NCBI RefSeq assembly: GCF_900110955.1 | Contig: NZ_FOFR01000001.1 | Coordinates: forward strand, 124,001-188,000 | DNA length: 64,000 nucleotides | Origin: Lentzea xinjiangensis | GTDB lineage: Bacteria > Actinomycetota > Actinomycetes > Mycobacteriales > Pseudonocardiaceae | Direction: 5' to 3' | Shown: positions 15,604 to 24,067 of the stretch, piece by piece | Layout of the letters: every line of letters begins with the position of its first letter | Position numbering within the stretch: position 1 is the stretch's first letter | The notes under the pieces: generated by a model | Told to the model about the DNA's origin: nothing | Seen by the model: the letters and a program-made list of their open reading frames with translations, nothing else | The model's database searches: none | Translations under genes and position numbers: made by a program

Positions 15604-16785
15604 TCAGCCGAAGTTGTGCCGCTCCCCGCGGTAGGTGGGCACGGTCCGTTCGACGTGGTCGCCGCGCACCAGGTGCACCTCGTCGAACCGCTCGAACAGC
15701 TCACCGGCCTTGGCGTGCCGCATCCAGACGCGGTCGCCGATCGCGAGCTGCTCCGCCGCCTTGCCCGTGACGGGCGTCTGCACCTCGCCCGCGCCTTCGA
15801 GGCCGAGCGTCCTCAGCCCGGCCGGCAGGTACGGCGACGGCTGGCGGTCGGGCGTCGGCGTGCCGGAGGCGATGTACCCGCCGGCGAAGAGCGTCGCCAC
15901 CCGCTTGGTCGGCTTGCGCACCACGGACAACGCGAACAGCGCCGCGGGCTGCGGCGTGAACGCCCGGTAGCCGTCGAAGAGGGTGGGCCCGAAGAGGCCG
16001 CTGCCCGCGGCGAGCTCGGTGACCGACGGGTCGGAGCCCGTGAGCTCCAGGCTGCCGGTGCCGCCGCCGTTGACGAACTCCAGGTCGGCGACCTGCCGGA
16101 CCGCGCCGACGGCGGCGGCGCGCCGGGCGATCAGCTCGGGCCCGGACCTGCGCTGGATGAACCGGATCCCGGCCGCGCGCAGCGGCTGACCGGGAGGGTT
16201 GTCGCCGAGACCCGCGATCTGCCCCTCGTACGCCATCACGCCGACGAGCGCGAAGCCCCGCCGTTGCGCGATCTTGGCCGCGAGCGCCTTCGCCTGGGCC
16301 GGCGTGTGGACCGGCGACCGGCGCGGCCCGATGTGCAGACCGGGCAGCGGCCGCCAGGAGACGTCCAGTTCGAGGCACACGCGGATGTCCGAGTGCGGCC
16401 CGATCGCCGCGTCCACGAAGTCGAGGTGCCCGACCGAGTCGACCATGATCGTGACGCGCCGCCGCGCGACGTCGTTGGCCGCGAGCTTCTGCAGGCTGGC
16501 GCGGTCCGCCGTCGGGTAGGCGACCAGCAGGTCCTCGCTCACGTCCTGGTCGGACAGCCACAACGCCTCGGCCAGCGAGTAGCACATGACCCCGGCGTAA
16601 CCGGGCCGGTCGAGCGCCCGGCTCACCAGCTCGCGCACGCGAATCGACTTGCTCGCCACCCGGATCGGATGACCGGCAGCGCGACGGGCGAGGTCCGCCG
16701 CGTTGTGGTCGAAGGCGTGCAGGTCGACGATCGCGAACGGAGGATCCAGGTCCTTCGTCGCGGCGTCGAGTCGTGTTCTGCGCAT
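15604..16785 (-). CDS. PLP-dependent D-threonine aldolase / D-serine dehydratase-like protein
   Basis: 393 residues. The N-terminus is an alanine-racemase-type (fold type III) PLP barrel: DLHAFDHNAADLARRAAGHPIRVASKSIRV carries the Lys expected to bind PLP (about residue 46). GYAGVMCYSLAEALWL and the FVNGGGTGS phosphate-binding loop follow. The C-terminal domain (about 300-393) resembles D-serine dehydratase-like proteins and contains H and D residues (GDRVWMRHAKAGELFERFDEVHL) that could bind metal. Annotated homologues are called amino acid deaminase/aldolase. It is divergent from the lactone oxidase, and the pair may share a pathway; the substrate is unknown. Confidence 0.78.
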   Translation of the reverse strand: MRRTRLDAATKDLDPPFAIVDLHAFDHNAADLARRAAGHPIRVASKSIRVRELVSRALDRPGYAGVMCYSLAEALWLSDQDVSEDLLVAYPTADRASLQKLAANDVARRRVTIMVDSVGHLDFVDAAIGPHSDIRVCLELDVSWRPLPGLHIGPRRSPVHTPAQAKALAAKIAQRRGFALVGVMAYEGQIAGLGDNPPGQPLRAAGIRFIQRRSGPELIARRAAAVGAVRQVADLEFVNGGGTGSLELTGSDPSVTELAAGSGLFGPTLFDGYRAFTPQPAALFALSVVRKPTKRVATLFAGGYIASGTPTPDRQPSPYLPAGLRTLGLEGAGEVQTPVTGKAAEQLAIGDRVWMRHAKAGELFERFDEVHLVRGDHVERTVPTYRGERHNFG

Positions 16786-16810
16786 GCTCTGACGGTACGT
16801 TGTGAACCCT

Positions 16811-16830
16811 TGAAACGTGAAGAGGTTTCA
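16811..16830. promoter_or_regulatory. Inverted repeat in the aldolase/lactone-oxidase gap
   Basis: TGAAAC and GTTTCA form perfect 6-bp arms with an 8-nt spacer between two divergent genes. It is a plausible operator, but no regulator gene is adjacent. Confidence 0.4.
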
Positions 16831-16869
16831 TTTACGTTGCTGTGAGGGCACATCTCCGTGGAGGTTCGC

Positions 16870-18150
16870 GTGTGGACGAACTGGGCTAGAACCGCCTCCT
16901 GCAGTCCCACCCGCGTGATCCACCCCACCAGCACGGACGAGATCGCCGCGGCGGTCGTGTCCGGCGGCCGCGTCCGGGCGCGGGGCAGCGGCCACTCGTT
17001 CAACGACATCGCGGTGGCCCCGCAGACGGCACTGGACCTCGACCGCTGGACGGGCATCGTCCGCGCCGACACCGAGACCGGCCTGGTCACCGTCCGCTCC
17101 GGCACTCCCCTGTGCGCGCTCAACGCCGACCTGCACCGGCTGGGCCTCGCGATGCCGAACCTCGGTGACATCGACGCCCAGACCGTGGCCGGCGCCGTCT
17201 CGACCTCCACGCACGGCACCGGGGCGAAGCTCGGCGTGCTCGCCACGACCATCGCCTCCCTGGAACTGGTCCTCGCCGACGGGTCCGTGGTCACGTGCTC
17301 GCGGTCCGAACGCCCCGACCTGTTCAACGCCGCCCGCGTCGGCCTCGGCGCGTTGGGCGTCATCAGCACGATCACGCTGCAGTGCGTGCCGTCGTTCGTC
17401 CTGCACGCCTCCGAAGGGCCGGGCCGGCTCGACGACGTGCTGGAGCGGTTCGACGACCTGTGCGCGGTCGAGGACCACGTGGAGTTCCACTGGTTCACCC
17501 ACTCGGACCGGGTGATCCTCAAGCGCAACAACAGGACCGCCGAGCCCGCCCGCCCGCTGTCGAAGATCAGGCAGAGGTGGGAGTACGACGTCATGGAGAA
17601 CGCCGCGTTCGGCGCGGTGTGCAAGGTGGCCCGCACGTTCCCGCGCCACACCCGGCGCCTCAACGAGTTCTGCGGCTCGATGATCTCCGGGCGGTCCTAT
17701 TCGGACTACTCCCACCACGTCTTCGTGTCGCCCCGGCGGGTGCGGTTCGTGGAGACCGAGTTCTCGGTCCCGCGCGAGAGCCTGATGGACGTCATCGCCG
17801 AGCTGCGCGCGGTGGCCGCCACGCTGGGCGACCGCGACGCGTTGATCGTGCCGTGCGAGGTGCGCGTCGCCCAGGCCGACGACATCTGGCTGTCCACCGC
17901 GTCCGGGCGCGACACCGCGTACATCTCGATGCACCAGGCGCTCGGCATGCGGTACAAGGCCTTCTTCGACGCCTACGCGCGCATCGCGGCCTCCGTGGGC
18001 GGACGACCGCACTGGGGCAAGATGCACGACCTCACGGCTGACGAGCTGCGGCCGCTGTACCCGCACTTCGACGACTTCCTGCGGGTGCGCGACGAGGTCG
18101 ACCCAGGCAGGACGTTCACCAACGCCTACCTGGACCGGGTGCTCGGCTAG
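16870..18150 (+). CDS. D-arabinono-1,4-lactone oxidase family FAD enzyme
   Basis: 426 residues from GTG 16870, preferred over GTG 16858 because GGAGG lies 5 nt upstream and homologues begin near WTNWA. It belongs to the VAO/FAD-linked sugar-lactone oxidases. The FAD-binding half contains VRARGSGHSFNDIA, where the His can carry covalent FAD. GAVSTSTHGTGAKLGVLATTIASLELV, in the pyrophosphate-binding region, follows. The C-terminal ALO domain ends with GGRPHWGKMH and DPGRTFTNAYL, both characteristic. Such enzymes oxidise gulono-, galactono- or arabinono-lactones, or xylitol in some actinobacteria. The exact substrate is not readable. Confidence 0.88.
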   Translation: MWTNWARTASCSPTRVIHPTSTDEIAAAVVSGGRVRARGSGHSFNDIAVAPQTALDLDRWTGIVRADTETGLVTVRSGTPLCALNADLHRLGLAMPNLGDIDAQTVAGAVSTSTHGTGAKLGVLATTIASLELVLADGSVVTCSRSERPDLFNAARVGLGALGVISTITLQCVPSFVLHASEGPGRLDDVLERFDDLCAVEDHVEFHWFTHSDRVILKRNNRTAEPARPLSKIRQRWEYDVMENAAFGAVCKVARTFPRHTRRLNEFCGSMISGRSYSDYSHHVFVSPRRVRFVETEFSVPRESLMDVIAELRAVAATLGDRDALIVPCEVRVAQADDIWLSTASGRDTAYISMHQALGMRYKAFFDAYARIAASVGGRPHWGKMHDLTADELRPLYPHFDDFLRVRDEVDPGRTFTNAYLDRVLG

Positions 18151-18803
18151 AGGATCGCCCGGACGGCGTCGGCGACCGGCGTCTCGCCGTTCACCAGCTC
18201 CAGCGTCTTGCCCGCGGTGTTGCGCGCACCGAGCAGCTCGGCCAGCACGGCGGCGACGTCGGCCCTGGTGACCGAGGCCCGCGGCAGCCGGGGCTCGGCC
18301 AAGGTGACCAGCCCGGTGGCCGGGTCGTTCACCAGCGGTCCCGGCCGCAGGATCGTCCAGTCGAGATCGCGCTCCCGCAGGTCCTCCTCGGCGCGCTTCT
18401 TCGCCTTGAGGTACACCGCGAACGAGGGGTCCACGTCCGGCGAGTCGGCTGCTTCGATGCCCACCGTCGACACCTGCACGAACCGCCGGACCCCGGCCTG
18501 CACGGCGGCGGCGGCGAACAGGGCGGCGGCTCCGTGGTCCACGGTGTCCTTGCGGGCGGGCCCCGAACCGGGCCCGGCGCCGGCGGCGAACACCGCCGCG
18601 TCAGCGCCGTTCAGATATTCCGCGACCGAGTCCAGCTCGGCGGACTCGAGGTCGCACAGCACCGGAACGGCTCCGGCTTCCTGCACGTCGGCGAAGTGAT
18701 CGGGGTTGCGGACCAGTGCTGTCGCCGCGTCTCCACGGGTGGCCAGCTGCTGCTCGAGGAGCAGCGCGATCTGCCCGTGTCCGCCGGCTATGACTACTCG
18801 CAT
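18147..18803 (-). CDS. NAD(P)-binding atypical SDR (NmrA/SDR_a5-like)
   Basis: 218 residues. It begins with VVIAGGHGQIALLL, the Gly-rich dinucleotide motif of atypical SDRs, then LVRNPDHFADV, VFAAGAGPGSGP, RRFVQVSTVGIEA and LDWTILRPGPLVND. These are landmarks of NAD(P)H-binding epimerase-like or NmrA-like proteins. The canonical YxxxK is weak (YLKAKKRAEEDL). Annotated relatives are oxidoreductases or redox sensors with no defined substrate. It converges on the lactone oxidase with overlapping stops and lies 14 nt downstream of the 205-residue unknown, probably in one operon with it. Confidence 0.8.
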   Translation of the reverse strand: MRVVIAGGHGQIALLLEQQLATRGDAATALVRNPDHFADVQEAGAVPVLCDLESAELDSVAEYLNGADAAVFAAGAGPGSGPARKDTVDHGAAALFAAAAVQAGVRRFVQVSTVGIEAADSPDVDPSFAVYLKAKKRAEEDLRERDLDWTILRPGPLVNDPATGLVTLAEPRLPRASVTRADVAAVLAELLGARNTAGKTLELVNGETPVADAVRAIL

Positions 18804-18817
18804 GGTCCGACCGTAGA

Positions 18818-19435
18818 TCAGGAAGCGGTGGCGAGCACCTGCTCGTAGACGAGCTCGTTGACCCAGCGGGTGATGGCGGTGTCCTCGGCGGGCGCGTTCT
18901 CCTGGCGGCCGGACACGTCGACCGAGAGGTCCTTCTCGTCGTCGGCGAGCAGCACCGAGACGCCGTAGCGGCGGACGCGGGGCAGGCCGTTCGCCAGGTA
19001 GTCGTGCGAGAAGGCGACCGACTCGGGCAGGACGACCGCGGCGTTGCCGTAGCGCGCGAAGGGGACCGCGGACGCGAGCGCGGTGCGCCAGTGGCGGGCG
19101 ACGGCGAGGACGCCGACGATGCGGACGGCGGCCGGCGGGACGCGGCCTTCCATCTCCGGCCACACCCACGTGGAGACGGTGGTCTTGTCGGCCTCTGGCC
19201 CCGCTCCCACGCAGACGCGCTCGGCGTGGGCGTCGGCCAGGAGCTCGGCCACGACGACGACCTTGCGGCCCATCAGGACCATCTCGGGCAGGACCACGCC
19301 GTGCCAGCCGAGGCGGATCACCGCGGCGGCTGCCAACTCCTCGACGGACGCGGGCAGTTCCGGAACCGGGACTGCGGTCGTCGACAGTCCGTTCGAGCTG
19401 TCGAGGGCCGCGATCCTTGCTGGGGTGCTGCTCAC
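18818..19435 (-). CDS. Hypothetical alpha/beta protein, unknown function
   Basis: 205 residues from GTG 19435. The sequence alternates hydrophobic strands and helices (VVVVAELLADAHAERVCVG, VRIVGVLAVARHWRTALA, FARYGNAAVVLPESVAF) and ends in a helix (TRWVNELVYEQVLATAS). Both the regular spacing and the low Arg/Pro content argue for a real gene. There is no signal peptide and no recognisable catalytic motif. It is followed 14 nt later by the NmrA-like SDR on the same strand. Confidence 0.65.
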   Translation of the reverse strand: MSSTPARIAALDSSNGLSTTAVPVPELPASVEELAAAAVIRLGWHGVVLPEMVLMGRKVVVVAELLADAHAERVCVGAGPEADKTTVSTWVWPEMEGRVPPAAVRIVGVLAVARHWRTALASAVPFARYGNAAVVLPESVAFSHDYLANGLPRVRRYGVSVLLADDEKDLSVDVSGRQENAPAEDTAITRWVNELVYEQVLATAS

Positions 19436-19750
19436 GCCAGTGCCTCCTCGTCACCCGCGGCGGGCGATCCGCCGCGTTTCGACTCGTGCTCTGGATAAGG
19501 ATTAGCAGGAAGCGCCCGGCCCGCCCCCGGGTCGCGGGACCCCCTGCGATCGACGGCGCCGACCGGTCGGTGACCGGTCGAAGAGCGGCGCGGGGAGTTC
19601 AGTCCTACGGTGCTGCCGTCTGGGTGACGGCAACCCGGATGGACGCAGCGAAAGTCCTGATCAGAGTGGGTGTGTCAGGCGTACCGGCGAACCGCCGGTG
19701 AGCGGCGGTCCGCGCCGCCCGCCGACCGCTCACCGCGCCAGAACGACCAC
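19436..19750. other. Intergenic region without a supported gene
   Basis: No convincing coding frame. It contains two adjacent palindromic ACCGGT copies (around 19560-19579) and an inverted repeat GTGAGCGG/CCGCTCAC (19698-19733). The latter lies just past the stop of the minus-strand MDR gene and could act as its terminator. The promoter of the 205-residue gene should lie at the low-coordinate end. Confidence 0.5.
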
Positions 19751-20536
19751 CTACATGACGATGACGGTTTTGCCAGGCCCGCCACCTGCGAAAACACCGG
19801 CGGCACCGCGCAGCGGCACCCGCCTGGCGATCGGCACCTCCAGGTCGCCGGCCTGCACCATCGAGGCGAGCCGCGCCAGCATCTCCCGCGAGCCCTTCAT
19901 GCCGAAGTTCTGCGCCGGATCGCTGGAGAGGTAGTTGGTGTTGAAGGCCAACGGCGCGTAGCGCGCGTTCGCCTCGAACGACGGGCGGTCGGTGCTCGCG
20001 AGGTCGATCAGGGCGTCGGCCTCGACGAGCGAGTCGCCGCGGCCGACGGGGATGACGCGCTTGCCCGCCGCACGGGCGATCTGCACGGCGAACGACCCCA
20101 CGCCACCGTTCGCGCCGACGATCAGCACGGATTCCGCCGCCCCGAGCGACTCGACCAGTTGCAGCGCCGTCATCCCGGCGGTGGGCAGCGCGGCGGCGAC
20201 GGCGGGGTCGAGGTCCTCCGGCAACGGCGCCAACGCGTTCTCGGCCGGAACTGTGACGTACTCGGCGTATGTTCCGGTGCCCACCGGGTGGTGGAAGAAC
20301 GTTCCGAAAATCCTCTCCCCGGAACCGGTGACCTCGCCGGCGCCGTCGGTTCCGGGAACCAACGGGAACACGTGCGGGGCGGAACCGCGGAGCATGCCGT
20401 TCACGACTTTGCGGTCGAACGGGTTCACGCTCGCGGCGAACAGCCGGACCAGGAGCTCCCCCGGACGTGCCACGGGCTCGGGGAGCTCGACGAGCTCCAG
20501 TTCCGCGCCGTAGTCCGCCGCCGCTATCGCCCACAT
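19751..20536 (-). CDS. MDR-family NAD(P)-dependent alcohol dehydrogenase / quinone oxidoreductase
   Basis: 261 residues from ATG 20536, preceded by GGGGG at 5-nt spacing; ATG 20563 is possible. It is a zinc-free medium-chain reductase. The GroES-like part has [21 protein letters not shown] and [12 protein letters not shown]. The Rossmann part has [16 protein letters not shown] and [22 protein letters not shown]. The QOR family usually has 300-330 residues, so this one is short, mainly after the Rossmann fold. It stands alone. Substrate unknown; quinones or enals are usual for the family. Confidence 0.82.
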   Translation of the reverse strand: MWAIAAADYGAELELVELPEPVARPGELLVRLFAASVNPFDRKVVNGMLRGSAPHVFPLVPGTDGAGEVTGSGERIFGTFFHHPVGTGTYAEYVTVPAENALAPLPEDLDPAVAAALPTAGMTALQLVESLGAAESVLIVGANGGVGSFAVQIARAAGKRVIPVGRGDSLVEADALIDLASTDRPSFEANARYAPLAFNTNYLSSDPAQNFGMKGSREMLARLASMVQAGDLEVPIARRVPLRGAAGVFAGGGPGKTVIVM

Positions 20537-20605
20537 GCTGGCCCCCGAACGAGTGACAGACATCACCTGTTGGATCACGGAATCCGATATGACCGATCAA
20601 CGAAA

Positions 20606-20637
20606 GAACCCCCCTCGCGATTCCGCGAGAGGGGTTC
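20606..20637 (-). terminator. Rho-independent terminator of tRNA-Leu
   Basis: Read on the minus strand, GAACCCC-rich arms pair over 13 of 14 positions around a 4-nt loop and are followed by TTTCGTT. It lies 15 bp past the tRNA-Leu 3' end. Confidence 0.75.
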
Positions 20638-20651
20638 TCCCTGTCTTTCGA

Positions 20652-20734
20652 TGGGCAAGGGGGGAGTTGAACCCCCACGTCCTTTCGGACACACGGACCT
20701 GAACCGTGCGCGTCTGCCATTCCGCCACTTGCCC
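20652..20734 (-). tRNA. tRNA-Leu (anticodon CAG)
   Basis: An 83-nt class II tRNA. The acceptor stem GGGCAAG pairs with CTTGCCC, the anticodon loop TTCAGGT gives CAG (reads CUG), the long variable arm (TGTCCGAAAGGACG) marks it as leucine, and the T-loop is GGTTCAACTCC. Discriminator A; CCA is not encoded. It is divergent from fhaA, and a terminator follows. Confidence 0.95.
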
Positions 20735-20810
20735 CTGGAGACGTTGGAAACACTAGCACGCGTCCAAACCAGGTTCCTAATCGCCCCCTGTAGGCGTGGT
20801 CGCACCCGGA

Positions 20811-20816
20811 TACGAT
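20811..20816 (+). promoter_or_regulatory. Probable -10 element of the fhaA-pknB operon
   Basis: TACGAT lies 35 nt before the fhaA ATG and fits the actinobacterial TANNNT -10. An AAGGAG ribosome site follows just before the start. The -35 is not clear. It is the only obvious promoter for the seven-gene plus-strand operon. Confidence 0.45.
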
Positions 20817-20851
20817 CGGTGCGGGAGCCCGTCCGAGCGGAAGGAGTCGAC

Positions 20852-22114
20852 ATGGGCCTGCAACGCTTCGAGCGCAAGCTGGAGGGTCTTGTCGGCAACA
20901 CCTTCGCGCGCGTGTTCGGCGGCAGCGTGGTGCCCCAAGAGGTGGCACAGGCGCTGCAACGTGAGGGTGACAGCAACATCCGTGAGCTCGCGGGTGGCAG
21001 ACTGCTAGCCCCCAACCACTACAAAGTGTTGCTCGGACCCCAGGACCACGAACGTCTTGCGGGCGACGAGCAGGATGAACTACGCATCACCCAGCTCCTC
21101 GCAGAGGGCCTGCGAGAGCACCTGGCCGAGTCCGGATGGGATACCTATGGTGACGTCGTAGTCTCCCTGGAGCGCTCCGAGGCGCTGCACACCGGACAGT
21201 TCCGAACCAGCTCGTCCGTCGACCCCGACGTGAAAGCGGCCAGCCGACGGTCAGCACCACCTCGCACCGCAGGAGACCGATCCATGAGCCAGCCACCCGG
21301 CTACGGACAAGGACAGGGCCAGCCCGGCCAGGACCCTTATGGTCAGGGCGGCTACGGCCAGCAGGGATACGACCAGCAGGGCTACGGCCAGCAGCCGGCC
21401 TACGGTCAGCAGGGTTACGACCAGGGCTACGGCCAGCAAGGCGGCTACGACCAAGGCTACGGCCAGCAGGGCGGCGGCTACGGCGGCGGCCAGCAGGGCT
21501 ACGACCAGGGTTACGGCCAGCAGCCGGGCTACGACCAGCAGGGTTACGGCGGCGGCCAGCAGGGCGGCGGCTACGACCAGGGCTACGCCGGCGGCCAGCA
21601 GCAGGGCTACGGCCAGCCGGCCGGGTACGACCAGGGCTACGGCCAGCCGGCCGGGTACGACCAGGGCTACGGCCAGCAGGGCGGGTACGACCAGGGCTAC
21701 GGCCAGCAGGGCGGCTACGACCAGGGCTACGGCCAGCAGCCCGCCTACGGTCAGCCCGGCGGTTACGACCAGGGCTACAACCAGGGCGGATACGCCGCAC
21801 CGGCCACCCAGGGCGCCAACCGCCAGCTCAACGCGACCCTGCACCTCGACGACGGTTCCAACCGCACGTACAACCTCAAGCAGGGTGGGAACGTCGTAGG
21901 ACGTGGGCAGGAGGCCGACTTCCGCCTCCCGGACACCGGAGTCTCCAGGCGCCACCTGGAGATCTCGTGGGACGGGCAGAATGCGATGCTCGCTGATCTC
22001 GGTTCGACCAACGGCACCACGGTGAACGGCACGCCAGTGCAGACTTGGCAGCTCGCGGAGGGCGACGTCGTCCGCATCGGCCACTCGTCGCTGGTCTTCC
22101 GCACCGCGGGCTAG
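20852..22114 (+). CDS. fhaA: FhaA, DUF3662 and FHA domain signalling protein
   Basis: 420 residues. The N-terminal FhaA domain (about 1-125) begins [25 protein letters not shown] low-complexity region of Gly, Tyr, Gln and Asp (about 145-310) consists of variants of GYDQGYGQQ. The C-terminal FHA domain (about 325-420) has [22 protein letters not shown] and [14 protein letters not shown], with the Arg, Ser and Asn used to bind phosphothreonine. In Mycobacterium tuberculosis FhaA binds phosphorylated partners such as the MurJ pseudokinase domain and is a PknB substrate. It heads the operon. Confidence 0.93.
   Translation: MGLQRFERKLEGLVGNTFARVFGGSVVPQEVAQALQREGDSNIRELAGGRLLAPNHYKVLLGPQDHERLAGDEQDELRITQLLAEGLREHLAESGWDTYGDVVVSLERSEALHTGQFRTSSSVDPDVKAASRRSAPPRTAGDRSMSQPPGYGQGQGQPGQDPYGQGGYGQQGYDQQGYGQQPAYGQQGYDQGYGQQGGYDQGYGQQGGGYGGGQQGYDQGYGQQPGYDQQGYGGGQQGGGYDQGYAGGQQQGYGQPAGYDQGYGQPAGYDQGYGQQGGYDQGYGQQGGYDQGYGQQPAYGQPGGYDQGYNQGGYAAPATQGANRQLNATLHLDDGSNRTYNLKQGGNVVGRGQEADFRLPDTGVSRRHLEISWDGQNAMLADLGSTNGTTVNGTPVQTWQLAEGDVVRIGHSSLVFRTAG
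21290..21800 (+). repeat. In-frame GYGQQ/GYDQ low-complexity repeat in fhaA
   Basis: About 500 bp of imperfect 18-33-bp units encode repeats of GYDQGYGQQ and GYGQPA. All units keep the reading frame. Near-identical neighbours (for example around 21600-21760) suggest recent slippage or unequal exchange. Confidence 0.85.
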
Positions 22115-22166
22115 AGGCCGGGCACGGGCGTCGGTAAGCAACTCAAGGCAGGAGCGGTTACAACCG

Positions 22167-22628
22167 GTGCAAGAGCTGGTGATGCAGCTGACCAGAGCGG
22201 GTTTTCTCGTACTCCTCTGGCTCTTTGTGCTGGCCGCCCTACGTGTGGTCCGCTCTGATCTCTACGCAGCCTCAGGGCTCCGGGCGTCCAGTCTGCCCGG
22301 GTTCCGGAGGTCCGAGAAGCCGGCGAGGGGGAGCAAGGCGCCGCGGCAACTCGTGGTCACCCACGGGGCGCTGACCGGCACCCGCATCTCGCTCGACGGC
22401 AGGCCGATCCTCATCGGCCGCGCTGACGACTCCACGCTCGTCCTGGACGACGACTTCGCGTCGACCAGGCACGCGAGGCTGTCCATGCGCGGCACCGACT
22501 GGTACGTGGAAGACCTCGGCTCCACGAACGGCACCTACCTAGACCGAGCCAAGGTCACCGCACCCCTGCGCGTACCTCTCGGCACCCCGATCCGCATTGG
22601 CAAAACGGTGATCGAGCTGCGCTCATGA
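22167..22628 (+). CDS. fhaB: FhaB (FipA), membrane-anchored FHA protein
   Basis: 153 residues. One N-terminal membrane helix (about 8-27: LTRAGFLVLLWLFVLAALRVV) precedes a cytoplasmic FHA domain (about 60-153). That domain has LIGRADDSTLVLDDDFASTRHARL and [13 protein letters not shown]. FhaB in mycobacteria binds PknA/PknB-phosphorylated proteins and links them to septation. Its stop overlaps the pstP start (ATGA), so kinase reader and phosphatase are co-translated. Confidence 0.92.
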   Translation: MQELVMQLTRAGFLVLLWLFVLAALRVVRSDLYAASGLRASSLPGFRRSEKPARGSKAPRQLVVTHGALTGTRISLDGRPILIGRADDSTLVLDDDFASTRHARLSMRGTDWYVEDLGSTNGTYLDRAKVTAPLRVPLGTPIRIGKTVIELRS

Positions 22629-24064
22629 CCTTGGTTCTTCGATACGCGGCCCGCAGCGACAGGGGCCTGGTCCGTTCCAACAACCAGGACTCCGTGTACG
22701 CGGGTCCCCGCCTGCTCGCGGTCGCCGACGGCATGGGTGGCCACGCCGCCGGTGAGGTCGCGAGCAAGGTGGTCATCGCCTCGCTGGCCCACGTCGACGA
22801 CGACGAGCCCGGCGACGACCTCCTCGGCAAGCTCCGCGACGCGGTCGCGGCCGGCAACGGCGCCATCTCCGAACTGGTCACGAGCGACCCGGACCTGGAG
22901 GGCATGGGCACCACGCTCACGGCCATCCTGTTCGCGGGCAACAGGCTCGGGCTGGTGCACATCGGCGACTCGCGCGCGTACCTCCTCAGGGAGGGCACGT
23001 TCGCGCAGATCACGCACGACGACACGTTCGTCCAGTCGTTGATCGACGAGGGCCGGATCACCCAGGACGAGGCGGCCACGCACCCGCAGCGCTCGTTGCT
23101 GCTGCGCGCGCTCACCGGCCACGACTTCGAGCCGAGCCTCACGGTGCGCGAGGCGCGCGTCGGCGACCGGTTCCTGCTCTGCTCGGACGGCCTGTCCGGG
23201 GTCGTGAGCATGGAGACGCTCGACGAGGCGATCCGCATCCCCGACCCGCAGGCCTGCGCGGACCGGATGATCGAGCTCGCGCTCAAGGGCGGCGGCCCCG
23301 ACAACGTCACGGTGATCGTGGCGGACGTCGAGGACGTCGACTTCGGCGACGACTACCCGATCCTCGGTGGCGCGGCGGGAGACGGCAGCGAGGAGCACAA
23401 CACCCCGCCGGACTCCGCGGCCTCGCGGGCGAGCGCGCTCACGCAGCAGCGCCCGCCGACGCCGCAGCGCATGGAGGCACCGCCGCCACCGCCGCAGGAC
23501 CCGAAGCGCAAGAAGCGCAACGCCATCAAGGCGTTCGCGATCATCTTCGTGCTGCTCCTGCTGACCGGTGCCGTGGCGGTCGGCGGCAAGCTGTGGCTCA
23601 ACACCCAGTACTACGTGGGCGCCACCGAGAACGGCCAGGTCGCCATCTTCCGCGGCCTCAACGGCTCCGTGCTGGGCTTCAAGCTGTCGTCCAAGATCGA
23701 GGACTCGTGCCCGCCCGGCTCCACGGGCTGCACCCCGATCACGCTGAACGACCTGCAGGAAGCCGGGCGCAAGACGATCACCGCCGGCATCCGCAGCGAC
23801 AACGGCCTGGACGGCGCGCGCGCCGCGGTCAGGTTGCTGCGCACCGAGCACATGCTGCCGTTGTGCAAGGACACGTCGGCGACGTCGAGCACGCCCACGA
23901 CGCCGACGACTCCCACCACGCCGTCGAGCACCGCGTCCAGCTCGTCCACCGCCTCGAGCACGCCGCCCGCGAACGGTTCGCCGGACGCGGGAACCGGCAC
24001 GCCCGAGCCTTCGCTCACCCCCTCCCAGCAGAAGCTGGGTGTGGAATGCCGGGAGGGTCCGTAA
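22625..24064 (+). CDS. pstP: PstP, PP2C-type Ser/Thr protein phosphatase
   Basis: 479 residues. The catalytic PPM domain (about 1-240) shows the metal-binding motifs: the SDRGLVRSNNQDSV segment, VADGMGGHAAGE (Asp35), HIGDSRAYLL, and GGPDNVTVIVADV with its Asp. A juxtamembrane linker rich in Pro and Lys/Arg leads to one membrane helix (about 298-318) and an extracytoplasmic domain. It ends in a Ser/Thr/Pro-rich tail. It reverses PknA/PknB phosphorylation, including of the kinases themselves. Overlaps fhaB; rodA starts 3 nt after its stop. Confidence 0.93.
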   Translation: MTLVLRYAARSDRGLVRSNNQDSVYAGPRLLAVADGMGGHAAGEVASKVVIASLAHVDDDEPGDDLLGKLRDAVAAGNGAISELVTSDPDLEGMGTTLTAILFAGNRLGLVHIGDSRAYLLREGTFAQITHDDTFVQSLIDEGRITQDEAATHPQRSLLLRALTGHDFEPSLTVREARVGDRFLLCSDGLSGVVSMETLDEAIRIPDPQACADRMIELALKGGGPDNVTVIVADVEDVDFGDDYPILGGAAGDGSEEHNTPPDSAASRASALTQQRPPTPQRMEAPPPPPQDPKRKKRNAIKAFAIIFVLLLLTGAVAVGGKLWLNTQYYVGATENGQVAIFRGLNGSVLGFKLSSKIEDSCPPGSTGCTPITLNDLQEAGRKTITAGIRSDNGLDGARAAVRLLRTEHMLPLCKDTSATSSTPTTPTTPTTPSSTASSSSTASSTPPANGSPDAGTGTPEPSLTPSQQKLGVECREGP

Positions 24065-24067
24065 CTG

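Noticed and set aside
21251-22141. Minus-strand 296-codon frame with Leu/Val/Ala repeats opposite fhaA
   Set aside because: It is the antisense image of the GYGQQ repeat; the hydrophobic look arises from the complement.
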